Shown here in pieces: positions 12,731 through 16,821 of a DNA stretch of 16,821 nt (position 1 is the stretch's first letter; the number at the start of each line of letters is the position of its first letter). The stretch is from an uncultured bacterium. GTDB lineage: Bacteria; Planctomycetota; UBA1135; GCA-002686595. Under the pieces are notes generated by a model. It did no database searches. It was given only the letters and a program-made list of their open reading frames with translations, and was not told the DNA's origin. Both the position numbers and the translations under genes were made by a program. The stretch covers positions 8,166 through 24,986 of the forward strand of contig CADEGS010000042.1 in NCBI GenBank assembly GCA_902826945.1, read 5' to 3'.

Positions 12731-15700
12731 CTACAGCTCGCGCCGCGCCTTCTTGCGCTCGAGCTGCAGCACGAGCGCGTCGGGGTCCACGATCAGGCGC
12801 TCGGGCTCGAAGTCGCACAGGATCTCGAGCGGCGCGGACTCGCCGGCCCCGAGCACGACGCGCGCACGGCTCTCGCGCCAGCCCGCGCCGGGCGCGTCCG
12901 CGGCGAGCACGGCCGCGCCCTCCTGCGCGTCCGCGAGGGGCTCGGGGAAGCGCTCGCCGCGCGTCGCCGCCACCTCGACCGGCATGCGGCCGGTGCCCTT
13001 GTTCGCGAGCGTCGCGCGCACGCGCCAGCGGCCGCCCTCCAGGGCCTCGCGGGTCGCGTCCGCGAGCTCGTACTCGGGCAGCACGACCTCGAAGAACCAC
13101 TGGCGCGTGAACGCGTCGTAGGCCTCGGGGTCGGGGGCGAAGGGCCGCAGCGCAAGCACGAGGTCCTGCAGCAGCGGGTGGTCGGTGCTCGTCTCGTAGC
13201 GCTCGAGGAAGGCGCGGTAGCCGGCCAGGGCGTTCTCGCGCCCCAGGAGCTGCAGCAGCATCCAGAACACCCAGCCGCCCTTGTCGTAGGTCACGGTCTG
13301 GTCGCCCGCGCGCGAGCCGTCGATGCGCACCAGCGGCCGCTCGGAGTCGCGCTGCCGGCGCTCCGCGTAGCGGTCCTCGATGCCCTCGCAGAAGGCGATG
13401 CGCGGGCCGGGTCCCTTGACCTGGTCGAAGAGCAGGATCGTCGAGAAGTGCGACATGCCCTCCGAGAGGATGTCGCCGCCCGGGCCCTCGCCCGGCACGA
13501 GCCGGTTGCCCCACCACTGGTGCGCGGCCTCGTGCGCGGTGACGAGGAAGGGCGCGTCGGCCCGCTCGTCGCCGCGGGCGAGGAAGCCGATGCTCTCCGA
13601 GAACGTGATGTTCGTCGGGAAGCCCTGCGCGTAGCCGTCGTAGCCGGGGAACTCGGAGAGCTTGAGCTCCTGCCAGGGGAAGGGCGAGAACCACGCGCCG
13701 TACCAGCGCCGCGCGTCCGCGAGCGCCGCGGTCATCTCCGGCACGTTCCAGGCGTGGTCGGGGTGGTGGTGCACCGAGACGCCCTCGCCGCGCGAGGTCT
13801 GCCAGCGGCCGGCGACGACGTTGAGGAAGAGCACGGGGCGGTCGGTGCGCCACTCGACCGTGCGCCGGCCGTCGGCCACGACGTCGGACACGCGCACGCC
13901 GACCGAGTGGTAGTCGAGCTCCGCCGGGCCGTGCACCACGACGCGCGCGGGGAACGGGCGGTCGACGCCGAAGCCCGAGCGCGTCTCGCCCTCCCAGGAG
14001 TCCTCGGGCCAGTCCCTGGGCTCGGGCGGGTGCTCCTCGTCCGCTCCCAGCGTCGCGACGAAGCCCGGGATCGGCAAGAAGCTCGGCGTGAAGCTGGTCA
14101 GCACGACGCCGCTCTCGAGGATCATCTCGCTCGCGCGCGGGCCGTTCTTCGAGACGCCGCCGGGCACCGTGCCGCGGCAGTCGAAGCCGAGCTCGAGACG
14201 CGCGCCAGGCGCGAGCGGCCGCGGCAGGCGGAAGACGTGCAGGAGCGTCTTGTGCTCGGTCTCGAAGGGCTCGCCGTCGAGCGTCCAGGAGACCTCTTCC
14301 CAGGCCGGCCCGGTCGTGAACGCGATGCGCGCGAACGGCGCGGGCTCGGCGTTCTCGAGCACGTACGTCCCGCGCGTGCGGAAGGCGCCGGCGGCGGGCT
14401 CGAGCTCGAGGTCGAGGTCCACGCCGACGATCTGCGGCTGGCGCACGTCGTTCCACGTCATCAGGTTGGCCGTCCAGGTGTCGCGCGCGCGCTTCTCCCA
14501 GGCGCTGCCGCCGCGGCCGTCGCGCACGAGGATCGCGAGCCAGCTCGCGAGGAGCGCGGCCGGCAGCGCCCAGACGGCGAGCGCGCCCGCCGTGCGCAGC
14601 AGGCGCCCCGGCCGCAGGCGCGCGAAGACGCCCGCGGCGTCGCTCGCGCGGCGCGGGCACGCGCGCACCGCCAGCGCCGTGAAGAAGGCCGCCAGCGCCA
14701 GCGCCAAGAGCCGGTTCACGACGTAGGCGCGGCGGTCGAGCTCGAGCGGCGCCATGTCGCTCCACACGCCCGCGTCCCACAGCATCCAGTTGCCGACCCA
14801 GCTCGTCTCGCCGGTGAACTGGCGGTAGAAGGTCAGGACGAGCACGCCCAGCGCCGCCGCGTAGGTCGTCAGGCGACTGCGCAGCACGCACCACAGCGCG
14901 GTCGTGAACGACGTCCAGGCGAGCAGCGTGGGGACGAGCAAGAGCCCCCACAGGACCAGGAACGGGCGCGGCTCGAAGCGCGCGCGGCCGTCGAGCGCGA
15001 TCACGACCAGCGCTCCCAGGAGCGCGCTGGCCAGGATCGCCGCGCCGACCAGGCTGTTCGCCAGCGCCTTGCCGAGGAGCAGCGCCGCCGTCGGCGCGGG
15101 CGAGGCCCGCACCAGCGCGTCCATGCGCGTGGCGCGGTCGCGCTCCAGCGACTCGACGGTGTAGAAGAGCAGGAGCAGCGCCAGGAGCACGCTGAGCGTG
15201 TTGAAGCTCGCCGCGGCGAGCAGCCCGCTGGTCTGGATCAGCGGCGTGTCGAAGGCGCCCACGCGCGCCGTGGCGGCGCCGATCGTCTGCGCCAGGATCA
15301 GCGGCGCGAAGAGGTACAGCCCGGGCGAGCTGCGCAGCTCGCGCAGCTCCGCGCGCACCGTCGTCCACAGCCCGCCGAGAAAGCCCGGGCGCGCGACGCG
15401 CATGCCGAGCGCCGCCAGCGCCGCGCGCTCGCCGGCCGGGCGCGGCGCGCTCGCCGCCGGCGCGGACGCCGCCCTGGCGGCGCGCGCCGTGCGGCTCCCG
15501 CGCAGCCGGCGGTCGAGCGTCGCCTGCGTCCACACGACCGCGCCCAGCCCCAGGCCGAGGAAGGCCGCGCGGCTCCAGACGAAGAGCGCGTCCAGCCCGA
15601 CCGGCTGGCGGTTGTAGAAGTCCACGCCGCGGTCCACCGCCAGCCACGTGCGCTGCAGCCAGCGCAGGCCGGTCGGATCGATCGCCATCAGGAAGCGGTC

Positions 15701-16348
15701 CCAGCGCAGGGGCAGCCAGTGCGGCGCCCAGCTCCACACGAAGAAGCCGTCCACGAGCAGCAGCAGCACCGGCAGGAAGAAGACCAGGATCGGCCGGCGG
15801 AAGAGCGCGCCCAGCGCGAACGCCCAGCCGGCGACGAGGACGACCGTCGGCGCGAGGAAGAGGAGCAGCGGACCGAGGTAGCTCCAGACGGCGAACGGCC
15901 CGATGATCTCGCGCGTCTCGCCGCGCACGAGGACGTGGTTGCAGAAGGCGTTCGCCGCCGCGTGCACGAGGGCGACGAGCGCGAACACGAGCGCCTGGCC
16001 GCCGAGCTTGCCCCACACGTACTCGGCGGTCGAGAGCGGCGTCGCGCGCAGGAGCTCGAGCACCTGCAGCTCGCCGTCGCGCAGCACGCTCATCCCCGAG
16101 CAGACGGCGACGAAGAAGGCGTAGAAGAGCAGGCCCATCGCCGCCATCTGGTAGGCCTGGCTGAACTCGGAGGTGACCCAGGCCTTGGTGCCGCCGACCG
16201 AGCTGTCGCCGGTCGAGATCTGCACCGCGCCCTCCGACATGCCCCAGGCGAAGAGCGCGAGCAGCACGATCCAGATCCACAGCAGCGGCCGGCGCGTCTG
16301 GAACACGACCTCGGCGCGCGCGATCGTCGCCAGGCGTCGCGGCGACAC
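12731..16348 (-). CDS. Fusion of ABC-2 type permease and M1-family zinc aminopeptidase
   Basis: Encodes 1205 residues from a GTG start. Residues 1 to about 290 and about 315-625 are two membrane regions of ABC-2 permease type; the motif DGELQVLELLRATPLSTAEYV (split here as DGELQVLELL, then RATPLSTAEYV) in the first is typical of such exporters. A helix near 600-615 leads into a large extracytoplasmic region from about 625. It has a beta-rich N-terminal lobe, the zinc site HEAAH (His939, Glu940, His943) and the third ligand Glu963 in LSEGMSHFS. The spacing is HExxH-x19-E, one longer than the usual x18 of M1 enzymes. A beta-sandwich tail follows. The start lies three bases after the stop of the ABC ATPase, in the same frame, so the two are translationally coupled and probably form one complex. 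Such fusions are known in several phyla; whether the peptidase acts on exported substrates is not established here. Confidence 0.9.
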   Translation of the reverse strand: MSPRRLATIARAEVVFQTRRPLLWIWIVLLALFAWGMSEGAVQISTGDSSVGGTKAWVTSEFSQAYQMAAMGLLFYAFFVAVCSGMSVLRDGELQVLELLRATPLSTAEYVWGKLGGQALVFALVALVHAAANAFCNHVLVRGETREIIGPFAVWSYLGPLLLFLAPTVVLVAGWAFALGALFRRPILVFFLPVLLLLVDGFFVWSWAPHWLPLRWDRFLMAIDPTGLRWLQRTWLAVDRGVDFYNRQPVGLDALFVWSRAAFLGLGLGAVVWTQATLDRRLRGSRTARAARAASAPAASAPRPAGERAALAALGMRVARPGFLGGLWTTVRAELRELRSSPGLYLFAPLILAQTIGAATARVGAFDTPLIQTSGLLAAASFNTLSVLLALLLLFYTVESLERDRATRMDALVRASPAPTAALLLGKALANSLVGAAILASALLGALVVIALDGRARFEPRPFLVLWGLLLVPTLLAWTSFTTALWCVLRSRLTTYAAALGVLVLTFYRQFTGETSWVGNWMLWDAGVWSDMAPLELDRRAYVVNRLLALALAAFFTALAVRACPRRASDAAGVFARLRPGRLLRTAGALAVWALPAALLASWLAILVRDGRGGSAWEKRARDTWTANLMTWNDVRQPQIVGVDLDLELEPAAGAFRTRGTYVLENAEPAPFARIAFTTGPAWEEVSWTLDGEPFETEHKTLLHVFRLPRPLAPGARLELGFDCRGTVPGGVSKNGPRASEMILESGVVLTSFTPSFLPIPGFVATLGADEEHPPEPRDWPEDSWEGETRSGFGVDRPFPARVVVHGPAELDYHSVGVRVSDVVADGRRTVEWRTDRPVLFLNVVAGRWQTSRGEGVSVHHHPDHAWNVPEMTAALADARRWYGAWFSPFPWQELKLSEFPGYDGYAQGFPTNITFSESIGFLARGDERADAPFLVTAHEAAHQWWGNRLVPGEGPGGDILSEGMSHFSTILLFDQVKGPGPRIAFCEGIEDRYAERRQRDSERPLVRIDGSRAGDQTVTYDKGGWVFWMLLQLLGRENALAGYRAFLERYETSTDHPLLQDLVLALRPFAPDPEAYDAFTRQWFFEVVLPEYELADATREALEGGRWRVRATLANKGTGRMPVEVAATRGERFPEPLADAQEGAAVLAADAPGAGWRESRARVVLGAGESAPLEILCDFEPERLIVDPDALVLQLERKKARREL

Positions 16349-16351
16349 GGC

Positions 16352-16821
16352 TCAGGCCCCCGCGCCCAGCGCCAGGGCCGGCGCGCTCCGCATCAGGACG
16401 AAGTAGGCGTCCTCGAGCGTCGGGGTCGCGGGCTCGAAGTCGGGCGGCGCGTCGCCGGCGGGCGCGAAGACGCGCACGCGGTTCTCGCCGGCGCGCAGGA
16501 TCGCCTGCGTCACGCACAGGGACGCGCGCAGGCGCGCGAGCTCCGCCTCGCCCGCCGAGCCCTCGTAGAGCGCCCCCTCGAGCGAGCGGCGCGCCTCGTC
16601 CGGGCTCGTCTGCGCGATCAGGCGCCCGGCGCGGATCACCGCGAAGCGCGGGCAGAGCACCGAGACGTCCTCGACGATGTGCGTCGAGAGCAGCACGATG
16701 CGGTCCGCCGCCAGCTCGGAGAGCAGCCGGTAGAAGCGGTAGCGCTCCTCGGGGTCGAGGCCGGCGGTCGGCTCGTCGACGACGATCAGGCGCGGGTCGC
16801 CCGCGATCGCCTGCGCGATCC
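16352..16821 (-). CDS. ABC transporter ATP-binding subunit, C-terminal part (5' end outside the window)
   Basis: The frame is open to the window edge and gives 155 residues. It contains the end of the signature helix (IAQAIAGDPRL), Walker B and D-loop (LIVVDEPTAGLDPEERYRF) and the H-loop (IVLLSTHIVED), followed by AVIRAGRLIAQTSP and a variable C-terminal domain that probably contacts the permease. Walker A, the Q-loop and most of the signature must lie upstream, beyond 16821. Translation from an internal GTG near 16696 would lose Walker B and is not the real start. It is followed after three bases by the permease-peptidase fusion, so it is the motor for that transporter. Confidence 0.93.
   Translation of the reverse strand, partial: IAQAIAGDPRLIVVDEPTAGLDPEERYRFYRLLSELAADRIVLLSTHIVEDVSVLCPRFAVIRAGRLIAQTSPDEARRSLEGALYEGSAGEAELARLRASLCVTQAILRAGENRVRVFAPAGDAPPDFEPATPTLEDAYFVLMRSAPALALGAGA

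Noticed and set aside
12627..16517. Alternative minus-strand frame of nearly 1300 codons over the permease-peptidase gene
   Set aside because: Arg/Ala/Gly-rich shadow without motifs; the competing frame has ABC-2 helices and the HExxH site.

Overview
The window is very GC-rich bacterial DNA. Every gene I can support lies on the minus strand, so transcription runs from high to low coordinates. Two lipobox signal peptides, a probable outer-membrane beta-barrel and many c-type haem sites point to a Gram-negative (diderm) bacterium. Candidate groups are Planctomycetota, Myxococcota and Acidobacteriota, but the sequence alone does not decide between them. The long open frames on the plus strand are antisense shadows produced by the base composition.

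Layout in transcription order. (A) 16821-12731: the 3' part of an ABC transporter ATPase, then three bases later a 1205-residue fusion of an ABC-2 type permease with an M1-like zinc aminopeptidase. (B) 12597-10756: a CPA1-type cation/proton antiporter with a cytosolic TrkA-like domain, behind a 133-base gap with two hairpins. (C) 10541-8916: a secreted animal-type haem peroxidase with its own strong ribosome binding site, followed by a perfect 17-bp inverted repeat. (D) After a 346-base gap, 8569-23: a tightly packed six-gene cluster.

Cluster D is the highlight. Its first gene is a 734-residue inner-membrane fusion of a ferredoxin, a FAD/NAD(P)H oxidoreductase and a di-haem b membrane domain. 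Next come a 23-haem c-type cytochrome, a predicted outer-membrane barrel with an N-terminal periplasmic domain, and a 15-haem cytochrome with a lipoprotein signal. The first four genes are separated by 4, -4 and 1 bases. A 33-codon ORF and a 413-residue lipoprotein follow. Read together, they look like a trans-envelope electron conduit: cytoplasmic NAD(P)H or ferredoxin to flavin and Fe-S, to haem b across the inner membrane, to a periplasmic 23-haem wire, to a barrel carrying a 15-haem cytochrome at the outer membrane. The logic is that of MtrCAB or the Geobacter porin-cytochrome systems, but the parts differ: 38 c-type haems in two proteins, and an NAD(P)H-type rather than quinol-type inner-membrane entry point. 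The assignment rests on motifs and gene order, not on a homology search.

I see no tRNA, rRNA, CRISPR array, insertion sequence or phage gene.
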